DNA of 64,000 nt from Planctomycetota bacterium (GCA_029260735.1 JAJDCR010000063.1:48815-112814); one strand, 5' to 3'. Counted from the stretch's first letter, positions 27,154 to 34,815 are shown. Translations and numbers: made by a program. The notes: generated by a model from the sequence alone, not told the origin.

Positions 27154-27498
27154 ATGCTCTTGGCTAGAGTAATTGGTACCGTTTGGGCAACCCGCAAGGA
27201 TGAAAAGCTAGAAGGTTTACGCTTACTCATTGTGCAAGCTGTGGATTTAGAATTAAAGCCCTTAACGAACTTTGTTATAGCTGTTGATACGGTTTCTGCT
27301 GGAATGGGGGAGCTTGTTTTAGTTGCCCAAGGTAGTTCCGCTCGACAAACCCAAGAAACTCATAACAAACCTGTTGATGCGGTTATAATGACCATTGTGG
27401 AAAATCTAGATTTTGCTTCTTTGGAGTCCTTAGAGGAAGAATACAAAGAAAGAGAAAAACCGATCTTGGAAAAACTAGAAAATCTAGCGGAGACATAA
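27154..27498 (+). CDS. Microcompartment vertex protein (BMC-P, EutN/CcmL family), first copy
   Basis: 114 residues. Typical BMC-P fold signature: LARVIGTVWATRKDEKLEGLRLLIVQ at the start, then DTVSAGMGELVLVAQGSSAR and AVIMTIVENLDF. BMC-P pentamers cap the vertices of icosahedral protein shells. It has an extra charged helix at the C-terminus (residues 90-114). First gene of a five-gene operon; the next gene starts 4 bases after its stop. Upstream GGAATA gives a modest ribosome site. No BMC-H or BMC-T facet protein is found in the window, so facets must come from elsewhere. Confidence 0.93.
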   Translation: MLLARVIGTVWATRKDEKLEGLRLLIVQAVDLELKPLTNFVIAVDTVSAGMGELVLVAQGSSARQTQETHNKPVDAVIMTIVENLDFASLESLEEEYKEREKPILEKLENLAET

Positions 27499-27502
27499 GC
27501 AC

Positions 27503-28216
27503 ATGGTAGATCGGAAAAAAATTGAAGAGCTTGTCCGCAACAAGCTCTCTCAAGTGAAGGAGTCGTCTCCATTTATTTCTCACTCTCCTCGAGATTTTAT
27601 CAACGAAGATTATGTTCTTTCTCTTGTTGAGGGAACCAAGGTTATACCTGTTGAAGCAAAAGCATTGATCACTCCTTCTGCTCGTGATTTAGCGGCCAGA
27701 AAGGAGATGGAGTTTCAAGTTGTGGTCGGAGGAGTCTCTTCCCTTCCTTTTGAGAGCAATCCAAAATCTATTGCTTTGGGCTCTGATCATGGTGGCTTTC
27801 CCATGAAAGAAGATATCAAGAAGCAATTGAAAAAAGCAGGTTACACAGTAGTTGACGTAGGGACAAACTCTACTGATTCGGTAGACTATCCTGATTTTGC
27901 TCATGCCGTTGCTCTAATGGTTGCCCGAAAAAATTGCGCTTGCGGAATTATGGTAGATGGTGCCGGGATTGGTAGTGCGATGGTTGCGAATAAAGTCCCT
28001 GGAGTAAGAGCTGCTCATTGTCATAACATCTTCGAAGTTCGTAATGCAAAAGAACATAACAATGCTAATCTTTTGACCCTAGGGGGTCGCGTTATTGGAA
28101 TAGGATTAGCTGAAGAGATGGTTAAAGTTTGGCTCGAAACGCCTTTTGCCGGAGGACGGCACCAGAAGCGTGTAAATAAAATTATGGACGTGGAAAAAAT
28201 TTACGTAAAAGAGTAG
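27503..28216 (+). CDS. RpiB/LacAB-like sugar-phosphate isomerase, predicted microcompartment cargo
   Basis: 237 residues, about 85 longer at the N-terminus than ordinary RpiB. Residues 1-20 (MVDRKKIEELVRNKLSQV) can form an amphipathic helix like an encapsulation peptide. A module with ITPSARDLA follows, then the RpiB core: IALGSDHGGFPMKE, DVGTNSTDSVDYPDFA, MVDGAGIGSAMVANK, EHNNANLLTLGGRVIG and FAGGRHQKRV. The catalytic Cys of E. coli RpiB (CGTGIG) is Asp152 here, as in LacA/LacB (IDAYGAG). Expected chemistry is aldose-ketose isomerisation of a pentose phosphate, probably ribose-5-phosphate, but the changed residue leaves the substrate open. It lies between BMC-P genes. Confidence 0.85.
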   Translation: MVDRKKIEELVRNKLSQVKESSPFISHSPRDFINEDYVLSLVEGTKVIPVEAKALITPSARDLAARKEMEFQVVVGGVSSLPFESNPKSIALGSDHGGFPMKEDIKKQLKKAGYTVVDVGTNSTDSVDYPDFAHAVALMVARKNCACGIMVDGAGIGSAMVANKVPGVRAAHCHNIFEVRNAKEHNNANLLTLGGRVIGIGLAEEMVKVWLETPFAGGRHQKRVNKIMDVEKIYVKE

Positions 28217-28218
28217 CT

Positions 28219-28527
28219 ATGCCTCAACTGGGAAAAATCATGGGAACAATTTGGGGTAGTGTTAAATACCCTGGATTAGAAGACGCTAAAATCCAGATAA
28301 TGCAACCCATATCGGCTAATGGAGATAAAGTTGGTCGACCAATAGCGGTGGTCGATACCATCGGAGCGGGGCCTGGAGAATGTGTTTTATATATTACTGC
28401 TTATGAAGCCATAATTCCTTATCATCGAGGAAATATGGTTCCCATTGATGCTTCGGTCATTGGAATAGTGGATCATATATACCTTCAAGAAAAAGAAGGC
28501 TCAGAGAAAAAGGAGTCCAGTTCATGA
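28219..28527 (+). CDS. Microcompartment vertex protein (BMC-P), second copy
   Basis: 102 residues. GKIMGTIWGSVKYPGLEDAKIQIMQP, then VDTIGAGPGECVLYI and IDASVIGIVDHIYL, is a complete BMC-P domain. It starts 2 bases after the rpiB-like stop and overlaps the third copy by 4 bases. It differs from the other two copies by YPG in the loop after the first strand and a Glu/Lys/Ser tail. Three distinct BMC-P paralogues in one locus is known from several planctomycete and other microcompartment types and suggests non-identical vertices. Confidence 0.92.
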   Translation: MPQLGKIMGTIWGSVKYPGLEDAKIQIMQPISANGDKVGRPIAVVDTIGAGPGECVLYITAYEAIIPYHRGNMVPIDASVIGIVDHIYLQEKEGSEKKESSS

Positions 28528-28835
28528 TCTTGTGCCAAGTGGTGGGAACAGTTGTAGCAACTCAAAAAAATGTTCATCTAGAGAACAATCGTTTGTTAAT
28601 CGTCCAGCCGATAGATTTAAATGGCAAAGACCTAGGAGCAAGTATGGTGGCTCTTGATCGAGTGGACGCGGGAGAAGGAGACCGAGTTATTGTTATGAAA
28701 GAGGGGGGCTCTGCTCGGATTATTTTTCAAAATCCAGAAATTCCTCTCCAATCGGTGGTCATTGCTGTGGTTGATGATATGGATATCGATCTCGAAGTTC
28801 TAAAAGAAAACTGGCCTTCTACTGTTTGCGAATAA
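28524..28835 (+). CDS. Microcompartment vertex protein (BMC-P), third copy
   Basis: 103 residues. CQVVGTVVATQKNVHLENNRLLIVQPIDLNG is the classical EutN/CcmL start; LDRVDAGEGDRVIVMKEGGSAR and VVIAVVDDMDID complete the fold. Its ATG overlaps the previous stop (ATGA), showing translational coupling. It is the copy closest to CcmL/EutN in pattern. The next gene, deoC, starts 48 bases downstream with its own ribosome site. Confidence 0.93.
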   Translation: MILCQVVGTVVATQKNVHLENNRLLIVQPIDLNGKDLGASMVALDRVDAGEGDRVIVMKEGGSARIIFQNPEIPLQSVVIAVVDDMDIDLEVLKENWPSTVCE

Positions 28836-28883
28836 GACGAGTAAGGAACTCTCCTCTCACTTTTGTCAATAAAAAGGAAGAAA

Positions 28884-29750
28884 ATGGATATTGAAAGTTT
28901 AGTTCAACAAATAACGGATGAAGTTGTTCAGTCTTTAAAAACAACTTGTCCCATTGGGGAAAAATGCGGTAACTGCGCTGGGGATTTCCATTGTGTAGAA
29001 GAGAGACCCTCTGAAGTGAATGAATTAGTTCGCTTAGGAGCAGCTCGTATTGGAGCGGGGCTGGGAGTTAAGAATGTAGGGCATAATCTGGCCCCTTTGA
29101 TTGATCATACGCTTCTCAAAGCAGAAGTTTCCCCTGAAGAAATCAAGCAACTCTGTGCCGAAGCAAAAAAATACGGATTTGCCAGTGTTTGCATTCAACC
29201 TTCCTATGTTGGATTAGCGGCTGAATTGCTCGCAGGCTCTGCGGTTAAAGTATGCACAGTTATTGGATTTCCTTTGGGAGCTACCGCAACTCCGATAAAA
29301 GCTTATGAGGCTCAAGTAGCAGAAAATGATGGGGCTACAGAAGTGGACATGGTGATTCATGTGGGAGCTCTTAAATCGGGAGGGCACGATTATGTCGAAA
29401 ATGATATTCGTGCTGTTGTCCAAGCAGTTTCTCCGCAAACTATTGTAAAAGTGATTTTGGAAACATCCTTACTAAACGATGAGCAAAAAGTAATTGCTTG
29501 CGAACTTGCGAAAAAAGCAGGAGCTCATTTTGTAAAAACCTCAACAGGATTTGGGGGAGGTGGAGCGAGTGCTTCTGATATTGCTTTGATGAGACGTACG
29601 GTCGGAAGTTCCATGGGAGTAAAAGCCTCTGGAGGAGTTCGAGATCGCCAAGGAGCAGAACTAATGGTAAAAATGGGAGCTTCTCGAATCGGTGCCTCGG
29701 CAGGCATTAAGATCGTTAGTGGAGAAGGAAGCTCAGGAAGCGGTTACTAA
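28884..29750 (+). CDS. deoC: Deoxyribose-phosphate aldolase DeoC with N-terminal extension, predicted cargo
   Basis: 288 residues from the ATG at 28884 (AAAGGAAG upstream; a TTG seven codons earlier is less likely). Residues 1-20 ([20 protein letters not shown]) form a likely amphipathic encapsulation helix. Then comes a four-cysteine cluster at residues 22, 28, 31 and 37. The aldolase barrel starts near residue 70 ([16 protein letters not shown]) and has [12 protein letters not shown] (Asp), [15 protein letters not shown] (Schiff-base Lys) and [11 protein letters not shown] (second Lys). It splits 2-deoxyribose-5-phosphate to acetaldehyde and glyceraldehyde-3-phosphate; keeping acetaldehyde in a shell is a classic microcompartment rationale. 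Last gene of the operon, before a strong terminator. Confidence 0.93.
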   Translation: MDIESLVQQITDEVVQSLKTTCPIGEKCGNCAGDFHCVEERPSEVNELVRLGAARIGAGLGVKNVGHNLAPLIDHTLLKAEVSPEEIKQLCAEAKKYGFASVCIQPSYVGLAAELLAGSAVKVCTVIGFPLGATATPIKAYEAQVAENDGATEVDMVIHVGALKSGGHDYVENDIRAVVQAVSPQTIVKVILETSLLNDEQKVIACELAKKAGAHFVKTSTGFGGGGASASDIALMRRTVGSSMGVKASGGVRDRQGAELMVKMGASRIGASAGIKIVSGEGSSGSGY

Positions 29751-29786
29751 TTTTTGCAGTGTGGTAGAAAATAAAGAAATTCAAAA

Positions 29787-29828
29787 AATAGGTGTCCTAC
29801 TAAAGAGTAGGGCACCTATTCTTTTTTT
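29787..29828 (+). terminator. Strong rho-independent terminator after deoC
   Basis: AATAGGTGTCCTACT (29787-29801) pairs with AGTAGGGCACCTATT (29806-29820) around a 4-base loop, one G-T pair, followed by CTTTTTTT. Confidence 0.92.
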
Positions 29829-29848
29829 GGAAGAAGGAGTATAATTAA

Positions 29849-30835
29849 TTGAGTAAGAAAGAACAGATTCAGTCGGCAGAAGTTGTTAAGACTGCTAGTG
29901 GCCGTCAGTATCATATTAACTTAGCTCCGGGAGAGGTCGCGGAATATATCATTCTTTGTGGAGATCCTGCCCGAGCTGACAAAGTGGCCGAGTTTTTTGA
30001 TTCTATTGAACTACGCCGATCTAACCGTGAGTATGTTACTATCACAGGACAGTATGAAGGGATTCGAGTCAGTGTTATGGCGACTGGGATTGGCTGTGGA
30101 AATACAGAAATAGCGGTTATCGAATTACTACAATGCGTCAAGAATCCTGTTTTTATTAGAGTGGGAAGTTGCGGAACTTTACAAGATGAACCTGAATTGG
30201 GTGATCTTGTTATTTCTAACGGAGGAGTGAGGTTAGAAAATGTTTCGACCTACTTTGTTCCAGAAGGCTACCCTGCTATTGTTCATCCTGATGTTCAGTT
30301 AGCTTTAACGAAAGCCTGTAGTTTACACAACTTTTCTTTTCATACAGGCTTGACAGCAACCTCTCCTGGATTTTACGGGGGTCAAGGGAGAACTGTCCCA
30401 GGATTTAAACCTCGTTTTCCTAATCTTTTGGATGAGCTAGCAGCAGTAGGAGTTATGAACTTTGAAATGGAGAGTAGTGCCCTTTTCTCTCTAGCAACGG
30501 TTGGAAAAGCTCGCGCTGGTGCAGTTTGTGCTATTTATGCTCAAAGGAAAGAGAACTCTTTCATTTCCCCTGAAACAAAAGACCGGGCAGAGTTGAATTG
30601 CATCCAAGCAGGTTTAACTGCAATTCGCCTAATCGAGCGTTTAGATAAAACCCGAAAAGAAGTAAAAGACGACCAATGGTATCCTTGGCCAGACTCTGCA
30701 GAAATAGAAGAAAGCGTATCAAAAAAGAAAACTTCTAAAGCAAAGAAAACTTCTAAATCTAAAAAAAGTAGCAGTACCTCTACTAAAAAAACTTCAAAAG
30801 CAGTGAAGTCTAAAAGCAAAGCCAAAAAAAAATAA
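29849..30835 (+). CDS. Uridine-phosphorylase-like nucleoside phosphorylase with basic tail
   Basis: 328 residues from a TTG start with AAGAAGGAG 9 bases upstream. Phosphorylase family features: ILCGDPARADKVAEFFD, GIGCGNTEIAVIELLQ, FIRVGSCGTLQ, TGLTATSPGFYGGQGR and MNFEMESSALFSLA (ribose-binding Met-Glu). It frees (deoxy)ribose-1-phosphate and a base from nucleosides; uridine is the best guess. From about residue 285 it carries a Lys/Ser/Thr-rich tail of about 45 residues that ordinary Udp lacks. It follows the microcompartment operon directly but behind the terminator. Metabolically it could feed DeoC and the RpiB-like enzyme through phosphopentomutase, which is not in the window. Confidence 0.87.
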   Translation: MSKKEQIQSAEVVKTASGRQYHINLAPGEVAEYIILCGDPARADKVAEFFDSIELRRSNREYVTITGQYEGIRVSVMATGIGCGNTEIAVIELLQCVKNPVFIRVGSCGTLQDEPELGDLVISNGGVRLENVSTYFVPEGYPAIVHPDVQLALTKACSLHNFSFHTGLTATSPGFYGGQGRTVPGFKPRFPNLLDELAAVGVMNFEMESSALFSLATVGKARAGAVCAIYAQRKENSFISPETKDRAELNCIQAGLTAIRLIERLDKTRKEVKDDQWYPWPDSAEIEESVSKKKTSKAKKTSKSKKSSSTSTKKTSKAVKSKSKAKKK

Positions 30836-30905
30836 ACTAGGGTGTGTCCCTAAATGAGAAAAATAAAAGTTTTTGATTTTCCATTTATTGCTCGGAGTGA
30901 TTCAT

Positions 30906-31238
30906 TTGAATGAGCCAAAGTTATTCAATTGGAAAGAAGCTTGTGGTGCTCTTGTTTTTGTCAGAAAAGTAGTGGAAGATATTCTGGAGTTATCTAAAGA
31001 ACAATCTTGGCAAGAGTCAAGCTTGTCTAACTCGCCGCGTTTTTCTGAGCTTTATCAAGAGCTTAACTTGGTCGGATGTCATCTTCGTGATGTTAGCAAG
31101 GGAGTCGTTGGTTTTTACGGAAAAGACTCTCAGGGGAATCTTGTTGAGTGGTGCTGGTGTTTTCCTGACAAAATGATTTGTTGGGAAAAGAAGGTCCATA
31201 GCTCTCGTCTGTATCGTTTAGATTCTAGAGAGGATTGA
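30906..31238 (+). CDS. DUF2203 family protein
   Basis: 110 residues from a TTG at 30906 with CGGAG about 8 bases upstream; a TTG 11 codons earlier is possible. The pattern LFNWKEACGALVFVRKVVEDIL at the start, a helical middle and LRDVSKGVVGFYGKDSQGN..VEWCWCFPDKMICWEK at the end matches DUF2203, where the last strand set reads cW..ge..i..w. The family is common in Planctomycetes and other soil or aquatic bacteria and has no known role. Downstream of the phosphorylase on the same strand, separated by a short repeat-like string (GGTGTGTCCCTAAATGAGA). Confidence 0.7.
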   Translation: MNEPKLFNWKEACGALVFVRKVVEDILELSKEQSWQESSLSNSPRFSELYQELNLVGCHLRDVSKGVVGFYGKDSQGNLVEWCWCFPDKMICWEKKVHSSRLYRLDSRED

Positions 31239-31490
31239 TAATCCATAATCCTGATATGCTAGAAAGATGCACTTTACGATAGAGCGTTTATTTTTTTCCC
31301 TAAAACATGCTACGAAAAGTAACACCTTAGAGAATTTTTTTCTAAACAAAAATGAAAGAAATATGGCATATATTCCCTGTATCCTATATTTTTCAAAGGC
31401 CCCTGAGAAAAATGTCCCGTTTTAAGAAAACTGGACTACTTTTTGCACTATAATTTCTTGTGCCTAGCACATAAAAATCGAAAAAAATTG

Positions 31491-31510
31491 AAGGGCAATG
31501 ATTGCCCTTT
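31491..31510 (+). promoter_or_regulatory. Terminator-like hairpin in the leader of the M4 protease gene
   Basis: AAGGGCAAT (31491-31499) is mirrored by ATTGCCCTT (31501-31509), followed by TTGTG. It lies 32 bases before the protease ATG, within a 303-base gap from 31239 that otherwise holds only AT-rich sequence and a small TGTGC/GCACA hairpin near 31460. Could act as an attenuator or mRNA stabiliser. Confidence 0.5.
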
Positions 31511-31541
31511 TGTGAAAAACGTTACCTTTAAAGGAGTTTTC

Positions 31542-33497
31542 ATGAGTTTTAAATCTATTCTCATTGCTTTCCTTGCTATTTTATTAGTTACTTTACCTGC
31601 TATCCAAGCTGGTGAAGGACCAAATAATGGCGAAGGAATCATTCCTCGTGACTTGAATGTTTTAGATCAATCACGAGTAGGAACCGAGTCTGTTAACGCT
31701 GTAATGTTTACTGGACAAGGTTTTGGTATTGCTGCTCTCGAAAATAACGAGGGAAGCTACCGCGAAGTTAATCGTTTCAATTGCAATGGAAACACTGCTG
31801 TTCGTTATCAGTACACCTACAAGGGAATTCCTGTTTTGGGTTCAGAAGTAGTTGTTAACATGGATACAAACAATGAAGTTTTCAATGCGAGTGGTTTCGA
31901 GTTCAAAGTTGATTCTACTCTAGAAACATCTGCTTCTATCTCACTAGAAGAAGCTGTTGCTACCGCTACTCCAATGTTTAATTCTGCTCGTAGTCTTAAC
32001 TACGAAAATGATTTTCTTGCTATCCAATGCACCGACCAAGGTGATTTCCTTGTTTGGAATTTTGAACTTTACGATGGCCAAGAACTTCGTTGGCAGTTTA
32101 TGGTTGATGCACACGACGGAACTGTTCGTGGAGCTTACAACCTAATTCAAGTATTTGCATTGACTGCGCAAACAGAACTAGTTATCGATGGCGAAACTAA
32201 AAGCCAAAAAGTAACTATTGGTTGCAGCAACAATGGAGATGGCAACCGTCTTGCAAGTGTCGTGAATGAAACTCAAGTTCGTTCTTACAACATGAAAAAA
32301 AGTAGTAGCAGCAGCAATGGAAAAGAAGATGATAGCCAAAGTCTTGAATCTTGGGATGATCCTATCGTCGGAACAGCTCATTACAATACCGAGCAATTGG
32401 TAGTTTTCCTTCAAGAAGTTTACAACCGTAAAAGTCTAGACAACAAAAACTTCACTCTTAAGTCTCGCGTTCGTTATAGCAACAACTATGACAATGCTTT
32501 CTGGAATGGAAGTTTGATGACTTATGGAGACGGAAGTTGGAATGGCACAAGTGGTCGTTTCTCTCCTCTTTGTGTTGCAGATGTTGTTTCTCACGAATTG
32601 ACTCACGGAATTACTTCTCGTACTTCTAACCTAGTTTACCGCAACGAATCAGGTGCGATGAACGAGTCTATGTCTGACATCGTTGGAAACTCTTTTGAGT
32701 TCTGGCTAAAAGAAAAAACAAAAATCACTGGTAGCGACTGGACAAAAGTTGGAGAAGAATGTGTTCCTGAAGGAAGTGCTTTCAACCGCGATGCTCTTCG
32801 CTACATGGATGATCCAACCAAAGCTAAGCACCCTAAAGAATACAAAGGTGCTCACTGGTACAGTGGTTGGGGTGACAACGGTGGAGTCCACACTAACTCA
32901 GGTGTTGGAAACCGTACTTTCTATGTAACTGCTGCTGGTGCAACTCAAAATGGTGTAACTGTTCAGGGAGTTGGAGTTCTTCTTGCGAGCAAGATTTTCC
33001 ACTTCTCTAACGTCAACTACCTAACCAGTAACTCTACTTACAAAGATTGGCCTGCTGCTTGTTTAAAAGCACTTGACAATGACATTACTGATCAAGACAT
33101 TAGCAAATACGGAACTCCTGGTATCACCAGAGAGCAAGTTAGAGCTAGTGTAACTAATGCATGGAAAGCCGTTAAAGTTCTTAAGAGTGATGACGAAGTT
33201 CTTACTCTTGCAGCTACTTCTTTAAACGAAGAAAAAAGTCGTTACCTAGAAGCTAAAGGACAACTATCTAAGTCTATGTTCCTTCAAGCAGGTACTTCTT
33301 ACACTGTTTCTTGCTCCTTCGAAGGTAAAGACGCTGATCTTTACGTATTCGATGCAAACGGAATGAAAGTTGCTTCTTCTAAAGAGTACAACAAAAGCTC
33401 TGAAAGCATCACTTTTACTCCCGCAACAAGCGGACTTTTCTCTGCTAAAGTATGCGCCTTCCAAGGCCAAGGAATGGCTTCTATCGAAGTTAAGTAA
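31542..33497 (+). CDS. Secreted M4 (thermolysin-like) metallopeptidase with PPC domain
   Basis: 651 residues from the ATG at 31542 with AAAGGAG upstream. Signal peptide to about residue 24 (LPAIQAGE), an FTP/PepSY-type propeptide (to about 230, RYQYTYKGIPVLGSEVVV), then the M4 catalytic domain with HELTH near 351, the Glu ligand in MNESMSDIVGN, and GVHTNSGVGN with the catalytic His. The C-terminal 90 residues (GTSYTVSCSFEGKDADLYVF) form a bacterial pre-peptidase (PPC) domain. It is a secreted zinc endopeptidase, probably self-processed. Codon use looks biased (repeated Cys-less, Thr/Asn-rich, AAC/GTT pattern), suggesting high expression. Ends at a strong terminator. Confidence 0.94.
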   Translation: MSFKSILIAFLAILLVTLPAIQAGEGPNNGEGIIPRDLNVLDQSRVGTESVNAVMFTGQGFGIAALENNEGSYREVNRFNCNGNTAVRYQYTYKGIPVLGSEVVVNMDTNNEVFNASGFEFKVDSTLETSASISLEEAVATATPMFNSARSLNYENDFLAIQCTDQGDFLVWNFELYDGQELRWQFMVDAHDGTVRGAYNLIQVFALTAQTELVIDGETKSQKVTIGCSNNGDGNRLASVVNETQVRSYNMKKSSSSSNGKEDDSQSLESWDDPIVGTAHYNTEQLVVFLQEVYNRKSLDNKNFTLKSRVRYSNNYDNAFWNGSLMTYGDGSWNGTSGRFSPLCVADVVSHELTHGITSRTSNLVYRNESGAMNESMSDIVGNSFEFWLKEKTKITGSDWTKVGEECVPEGSAFNRDALRYMDDPTKAKHPKEYKGAHWYSGWGDNGGVHTNSGVGNRTFYVTAAGATQNGVTVQGVGVLLASKIFHFSNVNYLTSNSTYKDWPAACLKALDNDITDQDISKYGTPGITREQVRASVTNAWKAVKVLKSDDEVLTLAATSLNEEKSRYLEAKGQLSKSMFLQAGTSYTVSCSFEGKDADLYVFDANGMKVASSKEYNKSSESITFTPATSGLFSAKVCAFQGQGMASIEVK

Positions 33498-33529
33498 ACT
33501 TAACAAGATAAAGTTTTCTTTCTAAATGC

Positions 33530-33568
33530 AAAAGACGGGTTTCTTCTAAAGAAGCCCGTCTTTTTTTG
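33530..33568 (+). terminator. Rho-independent terminator after the M4 protease gene
   Basis: AAAAGACGGGTTTCTT pairs with AAGAAGCCCGTCTTTT (one G-T), loop of about 3 bases, then a T-run. Confidence 0.92.
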
Positions 33569-33622
33569 TGCCTGCCTCTAGTTTCTTTGTTTCTTTGCCA
33601 AAATCACCGGTTGAGCCAAATT

Positions 33623-33910
33623 CTAAACCTCTACTGTTATAAAAAAAACATCTGGCTCTAAAGTTATTTCATTTAAGGTTTTGTATTCTAAATTACTTAA
33701 TCCTTCTTTGGCTATATTTTTTGAATTTTCACGCATTTCAAACCTGCTACGATTCTCCAGAACATCCGGGCTTTTTGCATCTGCTCGTTCATGATCTAAG
33801 CAATAATAACGCCCATCGCGCCGCTTGAAGGGTAAACCATTTCTGTAAGGAACTAAAATTGCCAGTTGATGTAAAGGTTTAAATATGTTTTTTAAAAATG
33901 ATATGGGCAT
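33623..33910 (-). pseudogene. Internally deleted beta-4-galactosyltransferase-like (GT7) remnant
   Basis: 95 codons remain open. The first part reads HQLAILVPYRN, the N-terminal motif of beta-1,4-galactosyltransferases. The last part reads GRYYCLDHERAD, RFEMRENSKNIAKEGLSNLEYKTL and ITVEV, which matches the C-terminal end of the same family (compare LSDGLNSLTY with ITV in animal B4GalT). The middle, with the DxD and GWGGED catalytic motifs, is missing, so the two ends are joined directly. I infer an internal in-frame deletion leaving a non-catalytic product. Bacterial GT7-like proteins are rare but known. Family assignment rests on short motifs only. Confidence 0.5.
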
Positions 33911-34243
33911 GTTTAAATGGAGTCTTAGTGTAAGTTGTTTTAGTAATTGTTAGTAATAGTAACTGTTTCTTAGGCTATTATATTCTATATATTGGAGATA
34001 TTCTACTTGTAAAAAAGAGGAAGTAGGCTGGATACATCGAATAAAATAGGAGTCATTTGCGATAACTCTACCAAAATGAGAGATTTTCTATTAAAATGAA
34101 AAAATAATATATAATTCTTCCGTTTCTTTATAAGTTTAGAAACTTTGTCACCATTGACTCGTTCTTATTTCTCGCTATAACATTTCTTAATCTGTATGAA
34201 AAATTTGTTGAAGTGTTTTAGTTTTTCTTTTTTGGTGAATTCT
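33911..34243. other. Gap with no recognised feature
   Basis: About 330 AT-rich bases between the GT7 remnant and a small membrane protein. I see TTAGTAATTGTTAGTAATAGTAACTG, a run of short related words, and nothing else. Confidence 0.5.
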
Positions 34244-34522
34244 ATGAATGAAAAAAAAAGCAACGAATACCTGTGGATCATAATACTTTTTCTAGTTATG
34301 TTAGTGGTGTCCACTCCTCTGGCTATTTACACTAAAGCCAAATACGATCTCCGAAGAGAATTCCTGACTCTTTTTTCGCAGGCAAAAATAAAAAACATAG
34401 AGCTTATGGAAGTTCATGTTACAGGCGAAGTTTGGTTTTTAAAATTCGATATCTACATCGAACAAAACAGGAATCCTTTGCCTTGCTCTTGGAGCTTTCG
34501 CTATGGTCCTTTCATTAGATAG
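34244..34522 (+). CDS. Small single-helix membrane protein, unknown
   Basis: 92 residues from the ATG at 34244; a longer start at 34196 adds a Phe-rich leader with no better ribosome site. One membrane helix (about residues 9-31), a charged stretch, then a beta-rich end (VHVTGEVWFLKFDIYIEQ) finishing WSFRYGPFIR. No family recognised. Its 3' end runs straight into a palindromic repeat element. It could be a real small protein or a chance frame; confidence is limited. Confidence 0.4.
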   Translation: MNEKKSNEYLWIIILFLVMLVVSTPLAIYTKAKYDLRREFLTLFSQAKIKNIELMEVHVTGEVWFLKFDIYIEQNRNPLPCSWSFRYGPFIR

Positions 34523-34558
34523 AATCTATTTTTTTCTCTTTCGCGGTGGATTTTGAGT

Positions 34559-34694
34559 AGAAAAGAATTTCACGCAAAGGCGCAAAGAAAAGCAAAGGAA
34601 GATACAAAAAAATTTTCTGTTGATAAAATTCTCCGAATTTATCTTTTGTCTTGATTCTTTTTCTCCTTGGCGTCTTTGCGTGAAATTCTTTTCT
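34559..34694. mobile_element. Palindromic MITE-like element (FHAKxxRRK type)
   Basis: Inverted repeats of about 26 bases: AGAAAAGAATTTCACGCAAAGGCGC at 34559 and its near-perfect complement at 34669-34694. The sequence encodes, in one frame of the minus strand, EFHAKTPRRKR and FAPLREI, words seen widely in environmental bacterial genomes as a non-coding repeat family that is often wrongly annotated as a short protein. No transposase within. I treat it as a non-autonomous repeat. Confidence 0.7.
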
Positions 34695-34712
34695 TTTTTC
34701 AACTTTAAGACG

Positions 34713-34815
34713 CATTCAGTACCTTAAAAACAAGCAAATCCAAATGCGTGTTTTTCACTCTTATTTTTACTTGCCTTTAGCTTTTTTTCGTTTCTATGTG
34801 TAAGAAGCCTGTAGA
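34713..34815 (-). repeat. Dispersed repeat, copy A (partner at 60836-60937)
   Basis: Read on the minus strand, this segment matches 60836-60937 over about 100 bases with roughly 85 percent identity by eye. Shared words include AAAAAAAGCTAAAGGC, AATAAGAGTGAAAAACA, GCATTTGGATTTGC and TTTTTAAGGTACTG. It lies about 180 bases before a PEP-CTERM gene; copy B lies just before another. Confidence 0.85.

Noticed and set aside
34515..34715. Short protein EFHAKTPRRKR ... FAPLREI on the minus strand
   Set aside because: This is the translation of a palindromic repeat, a known misannotation type, not a gene.
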